Shown here in pieces: positions 23,844-32,128 of a DNA stretch of 64,000 bases. Source of the DNA: Mesorhizobium amorphae CCNWGS0123 (lineage in GTDB: Bacteria; Pseudomonadota; Alphaproteobacteria; Rhizobiales; Rhizobiaceae); the NCBI RefSeq assembly GCF_001686985.1, contig NZ_CP015318.1:4710001-4774000 (forward strand). The letters run 5' to 3'. The position numbers were made by a program, and so were the translations under genes. How positions within the stretch are numbered: position 1 is the first letter of the stretch; each line of letters opens with the position of its first letter. The notes under the pieces are model-generated. The model was given only the letters and a program-made list of their open reading frames with translations. It was not told where the DNA came from and made no database searches.

Positions 23844-24548
23844 GTGCCGGGCCCCGTCCTCATCAGCTTCGACAAGGTCTGGAAAACCTATGGCCAGGGC
23901 GAGGCGCGGGTGCATGCGCTGGCCGGCGTCGATCTGGCCATTCGCAAGGGCGAGTTCGTCGCCATCATGGGCCCGTCCGGTTCGGGCAAATCGACGGCGA
24001 TGAACATCATCGGCTGCCTCGATACACCGACGGCGGGTACCTACAGTTTCGAAGGCATCGATGCCGGACGGCTCGACCGCAACCGCCGCGCCCTGCTGCG
24101 CAACCTCTATGTCGGCTTCGTCTTCCAAGGCTACAATCTCTTGCCGCGCACCACGGCGGCCGAAAATGTCGAGCTGCCGCTGATCTATCGCGGCGTCGCC
24201 AGAAGCGAGCGCCACAAGCTTGCCATGCAGGCGCTGGCGGAGGTCGGCCTTGTCGGCCGCGAGCATCATACGCCGGCCGAACTCTCCGGCGGCCAGCAGC
24301 AGCGCGTGGCGATCGCGCGCGCCATCGTCACACGGCCGACGCTGCTTGTCGCCGACGAGCCGACCGGCAATCTCGACACCGCCCGCACGCATGAGATCAT
24401 GGAACTGCTGACGCGGCTGAACGGCGAGCTTGGCCTGACCATCGCCATGGTCACGCACGAAGCCGACGTCGCCGCCTATGCCGAGCGCACCATCCGCTTC
24501 CTCGACGGCCATGTCGCCTCCGACACGGCCAGCCTTGAGGTGGCCTAG
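23844..24548 (+). CDS. MacB-type ABC transporter ATP-binding protein
   Basis: This 234-residue ATPase powers the adjoining permease. It has Walker A (GPSGSGKST), the signature LSGGQQQR, Walker B (LLVADEPTGNLD) and the H-loop (MVTHEAD). The start GTG at 23844 is preferred because GGAG lies 8 bases upstream in the end of the adaptor gene; the upstream extension is shadow of that gene. In E. coli MacB the ATPase and permease are one protein, but here they are separate genes as in LolD/YknY-type systems. Confidence 0.92.
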   Translation: MPGPVLISFDKVWKTYGQGEARVHALAGVDLAIRKGEFVAIMGPSGSGKSTAMNIIGCLDTPTAGTYSFEGIDAGRLDRNRRALLRNLYVGFVFQGYNLLPRTTAAENVELPLIYRGVARSERHKLAMQALAEVGLVGREHHTPAELSGGQQQRVAIARAIVTRPTLLVADEPTGNLDTARTHEIMELLTRLNGELGLTIAMVTHEADVAAYAERTIRFLDGHVASDTASLEVA

Positions 24549-24551
24549 ACA

Positions 24552-25769
24552 ATGATCTGGGAAACCGTCCGCCTCTCTCTGATTTCCATCCGCCGCAACG
24601 TGCTGCGCTCGTTCCTGACCTTGCTCGGCATCGTCATCGGCGTCGCCGCGGTTATCGCCATGCTGACCATCGGCTCCGGCACCACCGAGAAGGTCAAGGC
24701 CGACATCTCCAAGCTCGGCAGCAATTTGCTCGTCGTCCGCTCCGGCCGCCCGGCCGGTCCCGGCGGACCAGGCGGCCTCGACCAGGTGGTGCGTCCGCTG
24801 GCCGAAAAGGATCTCGCCGCACTGGTCGCCCACCTCAGCGGCGCGCGCGCCATCTCGCCCGCCTCGCAAAAACAGGTGCGCGTCATCTTCGGCACCGAGA
24901 GCCTGACCTCGGGCATCACCGGCACCGACAGCGCCTATCTCGATGCTCGCGACTGGAAGCTGGTTTCCGGCCGTCCGTTCAGCGATTCCGAGACACGCTC
25001 AGGCACCGGCGTCTGCCTGGTCGGCGAGACGGTGCGCCAGCAATTCTTCGGCGCCGGCGACCCCGAAGGCGAGATCATCCGCGTCAACCGCACCTCCTGC
25101 AAGATCATCGGCCTGCTCGAGCCCAAGGGCTATACCGGCTTCGGCCAGGACCAGGACAATGTCGTGCTGATGCCGCTTGCCGCCTACCAGCGCCGCATCG
25201 CCGGCAACCGCGACATCGACAACATCTACATCGCCGCCGACGAGCGGACGCCGACCACCGAATTGCAGCCGCGCGTCGAGGACATATTGCGCGACACGCG
25301 CCGCATCACGCCGGACCGCGATGACGATTTCTCGATCCGCGACATGACCCAGATCGCCGACGCCATGGCCAGCGCCACCACGACGATGACCGGCATGCTC
25401 GGCGCCGTCGCCGGCGTCAGCCTGCTGGTCGGCGGCATCGGCATCATGAACATCATGCTGGTCTCGGTCACCGAGCGCACCCGCGAGATCGGCATCAGGC
25501 TCGCCATCGGCGCGCATGAGAAGCACATCCTCATCCAGTTCCTGGTCGAGGCCACGGTGCTGTCGCTGCTCGGCGGCATCATCGGCATCCTGATCGGCCT
25601 GGCGCTGGCCGGCATCGCCTCGGTGGCGCTGACCATCCCCTTTGCGCCGAGCCCGGCGGTCATCCTGCTTGCCGTCGGCTTTTCGGCGCTGATCGGCATG
25701 GTGTTCGGCTTCTTCCCAGCGCTGCGTGGCGCCAGGCTCGACCCGATCGACGCGCTGCGGCACGAATAG
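24552..25769 (+). CDS. MacB/FtsX-type ABC transporter permease
   Basis: The 405-residue permease has an N-terminal membrane helix (about residues 18-40), a large periplasmic MacB_PCD domain, and three C-terminal helices typical of FtsX (starting near residues 280, 330 and 370). GIGIMNIMLVSVTERTREIG is the conserved coupling segment. It starts 3 bases after the ATPase gene. Together the three genes form a tripartite efflux system for an unknown antibiotic, peptide or lipid-like substrate. Confidence 0.92.
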   Translation: MIWETVRLSLISIRRNVLRSFLTLLGIVIGVAAVIAMLTIGSGTTEKVKADISKLGSNLLVVRSGRPAGPGGPGGLDQVVRPLAEKDLAALVAHLSGARAISPASQKQVRVIFGTESLTSGITGTDSAYLDARDWKLVSGRPFSDSETRSGTGVCLVGETVRQQFFGAGDPEGEIIRVNRTSCKIIGLLEPKGYTGFGQDQDNVVLMPLAAYQRRIAGNRDIDNIYIAADERTPTTELQPRVEDILRDTRRITPDRDDDFSIRDMTQIADAMASATTTMTGMLGAVAGVSLLVGGIGIMNIMLVSVTERTREIGIRLAIGAHEKHILIQFLVEATVLSLLGGIIGILIGLALAGIASVALTIPFAPSPAVILLAVGFSALIGMVFGFFPALRGARLDPIDALRHE

Positions 25770-25791
25770 GGCCCCCTGGCGAGATCGACCG

Positions 25792-26721
25792 TCAGGATTC
25801 TTGCGACGGCGCAACTCTGCGTGCTGAGCCAAAACCGAACGGCCAGCCAAGGTTCACAGCAAGTCCCGCCAGCAGGATCAGGATCAGGCCGGCGCCCTGC
25901 ATGGCGCTTATCGAGCGGCCGAATACGAAAAAGTCCGAGAGCAAGGCGGCAACCGGATTCAGGAACGACCCGGCCGCTATGACCGTGATCGGAAGCCTGG
26001 GATAGGAAGAGTAGAGCAAGATATACACGACGCCGGTATGGATGACGCCGAGGCCGACAAGCCAGCCCCACATGCCGTTGCCAGCGCCCTGGAGCGCGGT
26101 CAAATCGACGAAGGGCGCAAAAACGACGATGCCAATCAGACAGTGAATGGCGCTGAGAACGCTAGGCTTCACCGTTTTGACGGCGCGGGTGGTCAAGGTG
26201 GTGGCGGCGTAGAACAGCGACGCGACAAGCGCCAGGCCGACGCCGATCAGCCAGTCGTGATCCGCCCGCATGACGCCGAGTTTCGGGATGATCGTGAGGA
26301 TGAGGCCGAGAAACGCGACGCAGATCCATCCCAGCCTATCCCGCGACAGCCTCTCCTTGAGCAGCAACGCCCCGGTCAGCACGATCCAGAATGGTTGCAG
26401 ATGATAGATGATCGTCGCAAACCCGATCGAGGTCAGTTTGAAGGCCTCGAACAGGGCTAGCCAATTCAAGACGAGGCAGACGCCGCTGACCAGCACGAGC
26501 GGCCACAGCGCCCTTTGCGTGATGAAGAGGCTCTTCCATCCCTCCCGCAGGCAGGTCCATCCGACGAGGGCTATCGCACCGAAGACACAGCGAAAAAAGA
26601 TGACATTGAGCGTTGGTTGGCCTGACTCAATGGAAAAGAGACCGGCCGTACCGGATATAGCCATACCGGCGGAGAGCATGATTGCCGCTCGCGTCAGCCC
26701 CGATCTCGCTTCCATTGTCAT
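25792..26721 (-). CDS. EamA/DMT-superfamily transporter
   Basis: The 309-residue protein is an inner membrane carrier with about ten hydrophobic segments in two EamA repeats. The first repeat ends in FATIIYHLQPFWIVLTGALLL and the second in FLNPVAALLSDFFVFG, both typical of the drug/metabolite transporter superfamily. Substrate cannot be read from sequence. It converges on the efflux permease with a 22-base gap and has no obvious partner gene. Confidence 0.85.
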   Translation of the reverse strand: MTMEARSGLTRAAIMLSAGMAISGTAGLFSIESGQPTLNVIFFRCVFGAIALVGWTCLREGWKSLFITQRALWPLVLVSGVCLVLNWLALFEAFKLTSIGFATIIYHLQPFWIVLTGALLLKERLSRDRLGWICVAFLGLILTIIPKLGVMRADHDWLIGVGLALVASLFYAATTLTTRAVKTVKPSVLSAIHCLIGIVVFAPFVDLTALQGAGNGMWGWLVGLGVIHTGVVYILLYSSYPRLPITVIAAGSFLNPVAALLSDFFVFGRSISAMQGAGLILILLAGLAVNLGWPFGFGSARRVAPSQES

Positions 26722-26955
26722 TCCATTTCACTTTTCGCGAGGCTTCATCCGCTGCTTTGCACCCGAATTAGTTGGGGGCTGCTCTTGCAGAAAGAGCCAC
26801 TTGCAAAATGCCGATCGACCAGCCGGACTTGGAAATCTTTGGGGCCTGCCGTGCCAGAATCCCTATCGTCGCCAAGCCGGCAGTGCTAGCGCGTGGGACG
26901 GCAATTGGATAATCGTCATGCCACTGCACCACGCGATCGAAGCAAGGAAGAGCCG

Positions 26956-27198
26956 GTGAGCCGCAAAGCCCGTGTGTTGATCATGCTCGTGATCATCGAG
27001 GCTGCCCTTGCCGGTCTCTGGTGGTACCTGGCCCGCTACGGGCTGGCCAATCCCGATCGCGTCGCTCCCAACTTCCAGGAAGTTGTCGGCCAGACCATGG
27101 GAATGGCGATGGGCGCGCTGCTGGGCCTCGGCTTCATCCTGTTCTTCGTCGCCGCCCGCAACGACCGCAAGGCAGCGCAGGGCAAGAGGCAAGGCTGA
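26956..27198 (+). CDS. small hypothetical membrane protein
   Basis: This frame encodes 80 residues from GTG at 26956, which has AAGGAAG about 6 bases upstream; an ATG at 26893 would extend it but has no such site. Two hydrophobic segments (about residues 6-25 and 44-66) suggest two membrane helices, separated by a short loop ARYGLANPDRVAPNFQEV and ending in a positively charged tail. I do not recognise a named family. Confidence 0.65.
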   Translation: MSRKARVLIMLVIIEAALAGLWWYLARYGLANPDRVAPNFQEVVGQTMGMAMGALLGLGFILFFVAARNDRKAAQGKRQG

Positions 27199-27235
27199 CC
27201 GTCAGCCAAACATGGAAACAGGGACCAGCGGCCGG

Positions 27236-27712
27236 TCAAAACGGCAGTCGCGCGTTTTCTTTGACCTCCTTCATGACAAAGAAAGTCCGGGTCTGCCGAA
27301 CGCCTGGTAGCGCGATCAGCTTCTGCCCGTGGAGCTTGTTGAAATCCGCCATATCGCGAACTCTTATCTTCAACAGATAGTCGAAGTCGCCGGCCACAAG
27401 ATTACAATCCAGGACTTCCTTGAGCTTGTGCACGGCCTCTTCGAAAGCAGCGAAGCTTTCAGGTGTCGAGCGGTCGAGCACGACGCCGACCATCACCAGC
27501 GCGCCAAGCCCTACCGCAGCGGGCGCGATCTCCGCCCTGACCCCGGTGATGTAGCCCTCTTCAAACAGGCGTTGCGTGCGCCGATGGCAGGTGGCGGCGC
27601 TGACATTCACGCGGGCCGCCAGGTCGGCATTGCTCAGCCGTCCCTCGGCCTGAAGGGCGCGCAGGATCCTGACGTCGATGCGGTCCAGAGTTTCGGTGGA
27701 AGATTCTTCCAT
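27236..27712 (-). CDS. acdR: Lrp/AsnC family regulator, AcdR-like
   Basis: The 158-residue regulator has an N-terminal winged helix-turn-helix (about residues 10-58, RIDVRILRALQAEGRLSNADLA) and a C-terminal RAM ligand-binding domain (VMVGVVLDRST, VAGDFDYLLKIRVRD). It is divergent from the ACC deaminase gene, the arrangement of the known acdR/acdS pairs, where the Lrp-type AcdR activates acdS when ACC is present. The symbol rests on that context. The spacer to acdS is 147 bases. Confidence 0.85.
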   Translation of the reverse strand: MEESSTETLDRIDVRILRALQAEGRLSNADLAARVNVSAATCHRRTQRLFEEGYITGVRAEIAPAAVGLGALVMVGVVLDRSTPESFAAFEEAVHKLKEVLDCNLVAGDFDYLLKIRVRDMADFNKLHGQKLIALPGVRQTRTFFVMKEVKENARLPF

Positions 27713-27821
27713 TTATAGGCTCTCAAGTGGACGATCAGGTCAATCATACGGCAATTGTGTGAGATGTGTGTAAGTTTCATTAGCAAGTTCGAGAGCACCT
27801 TTCGCAGGAGTCCGCCTATAA
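27713..27821. promoter_or_regulatory. acdR/acdS divergent control region with inverted 8-mers
   Basis: TTATAGGC at 27713-27720 and GCCTATAA at 27814-27821 form perfect inverted repeats near the two ends of the acdR/acdS spacer. Lrp-family octamers often wrap DNA through distant half-sites, so these are candidate AcdR sites. The promoter elements themselves are not assigned. Confidence 0.35.
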
Positions 27822-27859
27822 TCAATCCATAGAAATGACCCCGGCGGAGACTAATATCG

Positions 27860-28981
27860 ATGTCACTTCTCGCAAAGTTTGAACGTTATCCGCTGACCTT
27901 CGGCCCGACGCCTATCGAGCTTCTGCCACGGCTGAGCGCGGCGTTAGGCGGGAAAGTACAGGTTTACGCAAAGCGTGATGATTGCAATTCCGGGCTCGCC
28001 ATGGGCGGCAACAAGCTGCGAAAGCTCGAATACATCGTGCCGGACGCTCTTCGCAGCGGCGCCGACACGCTGGTGTCGATTGGCGGCGTTCAGTCGAACC
28101 ACACGCGGATGGTCGCCGCGACAGCAGCCAAGATCGGCATGAAGTGCGTTGTAATCCAGGAGAAATGGGTGCCCCACTATGATGCGGTATACGACCGGGT
28201 CGGAAACATCCTGCTGACGCGCCTGATGGGCGCGGACAGCCGGCTCATCGACGACGGCTTCGACATCGGCATCCGCAAGAGCTGGGAGGACGCGATCCAG
28301 TCGGTGAAGGACGCCGGCGGCAAGCCCTATCCGATCCCGGCCGGCGCCTCCGTGCACAAGTTCGGCGGGTTGGGCTATGTCGGCTTCGCCGAGGAGGTGG
28401 CCAGGCAGGAAGCCGAACTTGGCTTCACTTTCGACTATGTCATCGTTTGCGTTGTAACCGGGTCGACGCAGGCCGGCATGATCGTCGGCTTCGCCGCGCA
28501 AGACCGCGCCGACCGGGTGATCGGCATCGACGCCTCCGGGACGCTCGACCAGACCCGCGCCCAGGTCCGCCGCATCGTCGACGACACCGCCGCCCTCGTC
28601 GGGCTCGGCCGCGCCGTCCGCGACGACGAAATCGTCATCAACCCCGACTATGCCTATCCCGCCTATGGTGTTCCGTCGGACGCTACGAACGACGCGATCC
28701 GGCTGGCGGCCCGCACGGAGGCCATGATCACTGATCCTGTGTACGAGGGAAAGTCGATGCAGGGCCTGATCGACCTGACCAGGAAAGGCTTTTTCCCCGA
28801 GGGTTCAAGGATTCTCTACGCGCATCTCGGTGGCGCGCCGGCCATCAATGGCTACAGCTACTACTACAAGGACGACGGCCCCACCCTTCCAAACCGTCGG
28901 AAACCGGCTGCTGTCCCTGTGGGCGAACCTCGCATTGGGGAAAGCACGAGACACGACGCCCTACCGCCGCTCTTTCCGTAA
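27860..28981 (+). CDS. acdS: 1-aminocyclopropane-1-carboxylate deaminase
   Basis: AcdS cleaves ACC, the plant ethylene precursor, to ammonia and 2-oxobutanoate with pyridoxal phosphate. The start FERYPLTFGPTPIELLPRLS, the PLP lysine in MGGNKLRKLEY (Lys52), SIGGVQSNHTRMVA, and the substrate-determining DPVYEGKSMQG (Tyr-Glu) and YAHLGGAPAINGYSY match ACC deaminases rather than D-cysteine desulfhydrases. The protein is 373 residues, about 35 longer than the usual 337-339, with an extra proline- and arginine-rich tail after YYYKDDG. The divergent acdR gene suggests substrate-dependent activation. Confidence 0.9.
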   Translation: MSLLAKFERYPLTFGPTPIELLPRLSAALGGKVQVYAKRDDCNSGLAMGGNKLRKLEYIVPDALRSGADTLVSIGGVQSNHTRMVAATAAKIGMKCVVIQEKWVPHYDAVYDRVGNILLTRLMGADSRLIDDGFDIGIRKSWEDAIQSVKDAGGKPYPIPAGASVHKFGGLGYVGFAEEVARQEAELGFTFDYVIVCVVTGSTQAGMIVGFAAQDRADRVIGIDASGTLDQTRAQVRRIVDDTAALVGLGRAVRDDEIVINPDYAYPAYGVPSDATNDAIRLAARTEAMITDPVYEGKSMQGLIDLTRKGFFPEGSRILYAHLGGAPAINGYSYYYKDDGPTLPNRRKPAAVPVGEPRIGESTRHDALPPLFP

Positions 28982-29001
28982 TCCGGCTTCCGTTCAGGCG
29001 G

Positions 29002-29748
29002 TCAACGAAACGACGGGGCGCCGCTCGGGTCTTGGCCGCTGCCCGCGAAGTGCCACTCGATCAGCAGCTTCATGTACCCCATCAGTCCTTCCGGCAGGTC
29101 GGAAGCATGGCGAATGATCACAGGGCCTTCGATCTCCGGCTCCGCTTCGGTCGCAACAAAGGCGCTGATGCGCCGCGCGATCTCGTCGGCTGGCTCGGCA
29201 ACTCTATAGTGGCGGAAGATCACCGTGCCGCTCGGCGAGGATAACGCGTAGTAGCGGTGGCCGCGTTGCGCACCCGACAGATCGATCCCGGTCTCTTCGC
29301 CCACTTCGCGCATCATGTTGAAATCGACATCGACGAGGCCGTCGCGGAAATCGATGGGTTCGAACGAGCCGGCGGCGAAATAGACGCGGCCGGCATTGAC
29401 CGTGTGCGGACCCATGCGGATCGCCACCAGCGCATTGTCGCCAGCGACCAGCATGGCATGGGCATAAGCATGCTCGGCACCCGAATTCTCACGCCGCTTA
29501 CGCCAGAGCATGAACGTGGAGTAGTTGACCGCATGGCAGCGGCCAACCAGGCGTCGGTCGCGATAGGCAAGTGCGGAGAGCAGCACCACCGTGCCATCGA
29601 AAAGCGCGGGATTGGCCTCTATCTCGCGCTGCCAGTTCTCGGCGATCGCCCGTTCGTTGTCGCGCGCAAAGGGATGCGGGCCGGGGTCGAGCCGAACGTC
29701 GACGGCGTCGACCGGCAGGATGATGTTGCGCGGCAGGTCGAAGCTCAC
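29002..29748 (-). CDS. NUDIX-like hydrolase domain protein
   Basis: The frame from GTG at 29748 gives 248 residues; open frame upstream lies in the previous gene. The C-terminal half has a NUDIX-like box ending MMREVGEETGIDLSG (about residues 150-164), but the usual upstream glutamate of the box appears to be replaced by valine. The N-terminal half does not match a domain I recognise. It starts 2 bases after the endonuclease-family gene on the same strand, so the two are probably co-transcribed. Substrate unknown. Confidence 0.72.
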   Translation of the reverse strand: MSFDLPRNIILPVDAVDVRLDPGPHPFARDNERAIAENWQREIEANPALFDGTVVLLSALAYRDRRLVGRCHAVNYSTFMLWRKRRENSGAEHAYAHAMLVAGDNALVAIRMGPHTVNAGRVYFAAGSFEPIDFRDGLVDVDFNMMREVGEETGIDLSGAQRGHRYYALSSPSGTVIFRHYRVAEPADEIARRISAFVATEAEPEIEGPVIIRHASDLPEGLMGYMKLLIEWHFAGSGQDPSGAPSFR

Positions 29749-29750
29749 GT

Positions 29751-30863
29751 TCAGGCCATGTCCAGCGTGATCGCCACCGGGCAGTGGTCGGATGCCTTCG
29801 GCCGGTCCCAGCCGGCGCGCGGGAAGCGGTCGACCTCCTGGCCGACCGGAAAGATGACGCGCCAGGGCTGGCCGCTGCGGATGATGTCGGGAACGGCCGT
29901 CGCGTTCTTCGCCGCCAGCCCCTTCGACAAAAGGATGTAGTCGAGCTGGCACAGATGCCGCTCCTGCGGACCACGCGTGTGATAGAAACTCCAGCGATCC
30001 ATCTCCGGCCGCCGTTCGACGACGTTTTCGCAAAAGCCGCCGGCGGTCAAAACGTTGATGCAGGACTGGCTCTCGTCGATCACCTGGAAGCGGTAGCCGT
30101 CGAAACTGTCACCCTCGATCTTCACCCGCTGCCGGTAATCGTTCATGTCGCCGCAGATCGCCCAGCGCTTGTCGGCGGCATGATCCTTGCCGAAACGCTC
30201 CTCGATGATGCGGCGCACCGCTTGCGCCTCGGCGACGCGGATCGGCATCGTTGCCTCGCGTCCGTCGAGCCCGTTGCGCGGCGACCCCATCGATTTGAAA
30301 TGCACGAGATAGAGCGTCAGCGGCACGCCGCCGACGGTCACGTCGATCTCCAGGCAGTCGCGCCGGAAGATGCGCTCATTGGCATCGTTTCCGAGTGCAG
30401 CCAGTTCCGGCGTATGCAGCCCGAACTGCTCGTAGGTGACATAGGCGTGGCTGGTCATGCGCACGAATTCGATCGGCTGTCCCTGCGCGGTCTCGTTGCG
30501 CATCATGACGGCGACGTCGATGCCGCGTGAATCATTGCCGGCAGTGGTGTATTTCTGCCGGTAGCCCTCCCCCACCATCTTGAACAGATAGCCGTATTCG
30601 AAGGCCTTGAGCGCCTCGATATTGTCGACCTCCTGCATGCAGATGATGTCGGCCCGGGTGGCGGCGATCGCCAGCGCCGTCAGCTGGCGCGTGTCGTCGG
30701 ACTGGGCGATGGCGCGGGCCTGCTCCAGCATCCTGTATTCGGCCTCGCTCTTGATATCGAAGAGCGCCAGTGTGCGGTCCTCGTTGAGCTGGTTGCGATA
30801 GCCGGAGAAATCGAACCTGTTCATCAGGTTCTCGACGTTGAAGGTGGCAAGGCGCAGCGACAT
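29751..30863 (-). CDS. endonuclease/exonuclease/phosphatase family protein
   Basis: The 370-residue protein has the metal-dependent EEP fold: ATFNVENLMNRF at the start, ICMQEVDN (catalytic glutamate), RGIDVAVMMR, AICGDMNDY and the C-terminal SDHCPVAITLDM. The start MSLRLATFNVENL at 30863 is chosen because the domain begins there, while the frame stays open for 20 codons upstream. No signal peptide is apparent. Whether it cuts DNA or a phosphoester cannot be told. It precedes the NUDIX-like gene in an apparent two-gene operon. Confidence 0.82.
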   Translation of the reverse strand: MSLRLATFNVENLMNRFDFSGYRNQLNEDRTLALFDIKSEAEYRMLEQARAIAQSDDTRQLTALAIAATRADIICMQEVDNIEALKAFEYGYLFKMVGEGYRQKYTTAGNDSRGIDVAVMMRNETAQGQPIEFVRMTSHAYVTYEQFGLHTPELAALGNDANERIFRRDCLEIDVTVGGVPLTLYLVHFKSMGSPRNGLDGREATMPIRVAEAQAVRRIIEERFGKDHAADKRWAICGDMNDYRQRVKIEGDSFDGYRFQVIDESQSCINVLTAGGFCENVVERRPEMDRWSFYHTRGPQERHLCQLDYILLSKGLAAKNATAVPDIIRSGQPWRVIFPVGQEVDRFPRAGWDRPKASDHCPVAITLDMA

Positions 30864-31041
30864 GGCCGTGACCTTTGCCCGCAAGCGGGCACGAAGACAA
30901 GGGGCCCGGTCTCTGCCCGCCATGGTTGATCGCCATGGTTGACGGAACCTTTCCGTTCATCCTCCGTTCAGACGGAAAGGTCCATCAATAGGCTTCTTCC
31001 CGGGTAATCTGGGCGTGGGGCCTTGTTCTTCGGAGAGTGCC

Positions 31042-31575
31042 ATGAAACCGCTCTTTTTGTCTTCTGTCAGAGGTCTGGTGACCCTTGGTCTTTTGGCGGG
31101 CCTGACGGCTCCGTCGCTGGCCGGCCCGATCCCGCAACCCGATCTTTCGGTCTCGGTCAATTCCGCGGCGTCCGGAATCACACCCGTGCGCGACGAATGG
31201 GCTGGCGGCAACGACCGGCAGGTCTATCAGGATTGGCGTTGGCGCAACCGTGGCGGCAATTTCCGCGAGCGTCGTTATTCCCGCAACTGGGACAACGGCG
31301 ACAACTGGCGCTGGAGACGTCACCATCACCGCCGCCATTTCCGTGGCGGTGACGCGGCCCTTCTGGGATTGGGCTTAGGCCTGGGTCTGGGCAGCCTGGC
31401 CTACGGCAATTACTACGATCCCTATCCGCGTTACGTTCAGCCGCGGCGCATATACCGGTCGTCCAATGCCCATGTCCAGTGGTGCTACGATCGCTACCGC
31501 TCTTACCGGGCCTGGGACAATACGTTCCAGCCTTACAATGGTCCCCGTCAGCAGTGCTGGTCGCCCTATAGCTGA
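31042..31575 (+). CDS. BA14K-like secreted protein
   Basis: The 177-residue product has a signal peptide (MKPLFLSSVRGLVTLGLLAG, cleavage near LAG-PI) and an arginine/tryptophan/asparagine-rich middle followed by a glycine-leucine hydrophobic patch. The last 35 residues, HVQWCYDRYRSYRAWDNTF and then GPRQQCWSPYS, match the BA14K family found across Rhizobiales and originally described as a lectin-like Brucella antigen. Start ATG at 31042 has GGAGAG upstream. An envelope role is likely but undefined. Confidence 0.85.
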   Translation: MKPLFLSSVRGLVTLGLLAGLTAPSLAGPIPQPDLSVSVNSAASGITPVRDEWAGGNDRQVYQDWRWRNRGGNFRERRYSRNWDNGDNWRWRRHHHRRHFRGGDAALLGLGLGLGLGSLAYGNYYDPYPRYVQPRRIYRSSNAHVQWCYDRYRSYRAWDNTFQPYNGPRQQCWSPYS

Positions 31576-31743
31576 GCGGCAGATATGGGAATGCCCGGCG
31601 GCGTCGCACGATGCGGCGCCGCTTCGCTTTCGGCGACAGGTTCCGGCAAAGCCGATCGACGCTAACGCTCTGTTTATCAGGCCGGTTTATCGACTGATCT
31701 GATCGGAGCGCTCCCCGAGCGACGATCGCCCCTGGGATTTCGC

Positions 31744-32031
31744 ATGATGGCCGAGGACGAAAACAGAGACAGGCACCGGCAGCGCGTGCTCAAGGGCGCG
31801 TCGATCCTGACCGGCATCTCCAACTCCGAAGTCAAATGCACGCTGCGCAACATGCATGCGGGCGGCGCCGAACTCAAAGTCCCGATCGGCGCGCGCGTGC
31901 CGGACGAGTTCCTGCTCTATGTGCCGGCCGACGGCATTGGCTACAAGGCCGTGGTCCGCTGGCGCCGCGAGGATCGCATCGGCGTCGAGTTCACCGGCAC
32001 TGAGCCGAAGCCGCATTGGCACTACGGCTGA
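31744..32031 (+). CDS. PilZ domain protein
   Basis: This 95-residue protein consists of one PilZ domain. The N-terminal RQRVLKGASI and the later LRNMHAGGAELKVP correspond to the two c-di-GMP contact motifs of the family, although the usual serine of the second motif is histidine here, so ligand binding is uncertain. A second ATG follows the first. It lies alone between the BA14K gene and the ilvC terminator. Confidence 0.82.
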   Translation: MMAEDENRDRHRQRVLKGASILTGISNSEVKCTLRNMHAGGAELKVPIGARVPDEFLLYVPADGIGYKAVVRWRREDRIGVEFTGTEPKPHWHYG

Positions 32032-32072
32032 ACGTCGGCCTTCGGCAAACCGGCTCTCCACCGCTTGAGCGG

Positions 32073-32106
32073 AAAGAAAAAGCCGGCGGATCGCTCCACC
32101 GGCTTT
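32073..32106 (-). terminator. intrinsic terminator of ilvC
   Basis: AAAGCCGG (32079-32086) and CCGGCTTT (32099-32106) pair around an inner extension CGGA/TCCA (one mismatch-free short stem with a TCGC loop). Read on the minus strand the stem is followed by a T-rich tract (32081-32073). It lies 23 bases beyond the ilvC stop. Confidence 0.85.
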
Positions 32107-32128
32107 CGCAGCAACCATAAGCAGCGAA

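Noticed and set aside
22547..25769. Calling the efflux genes macA and macB with certainty
   Set aside because: The ATPase and permease are separate and many homologous systems have other substrates, so only family names were given.
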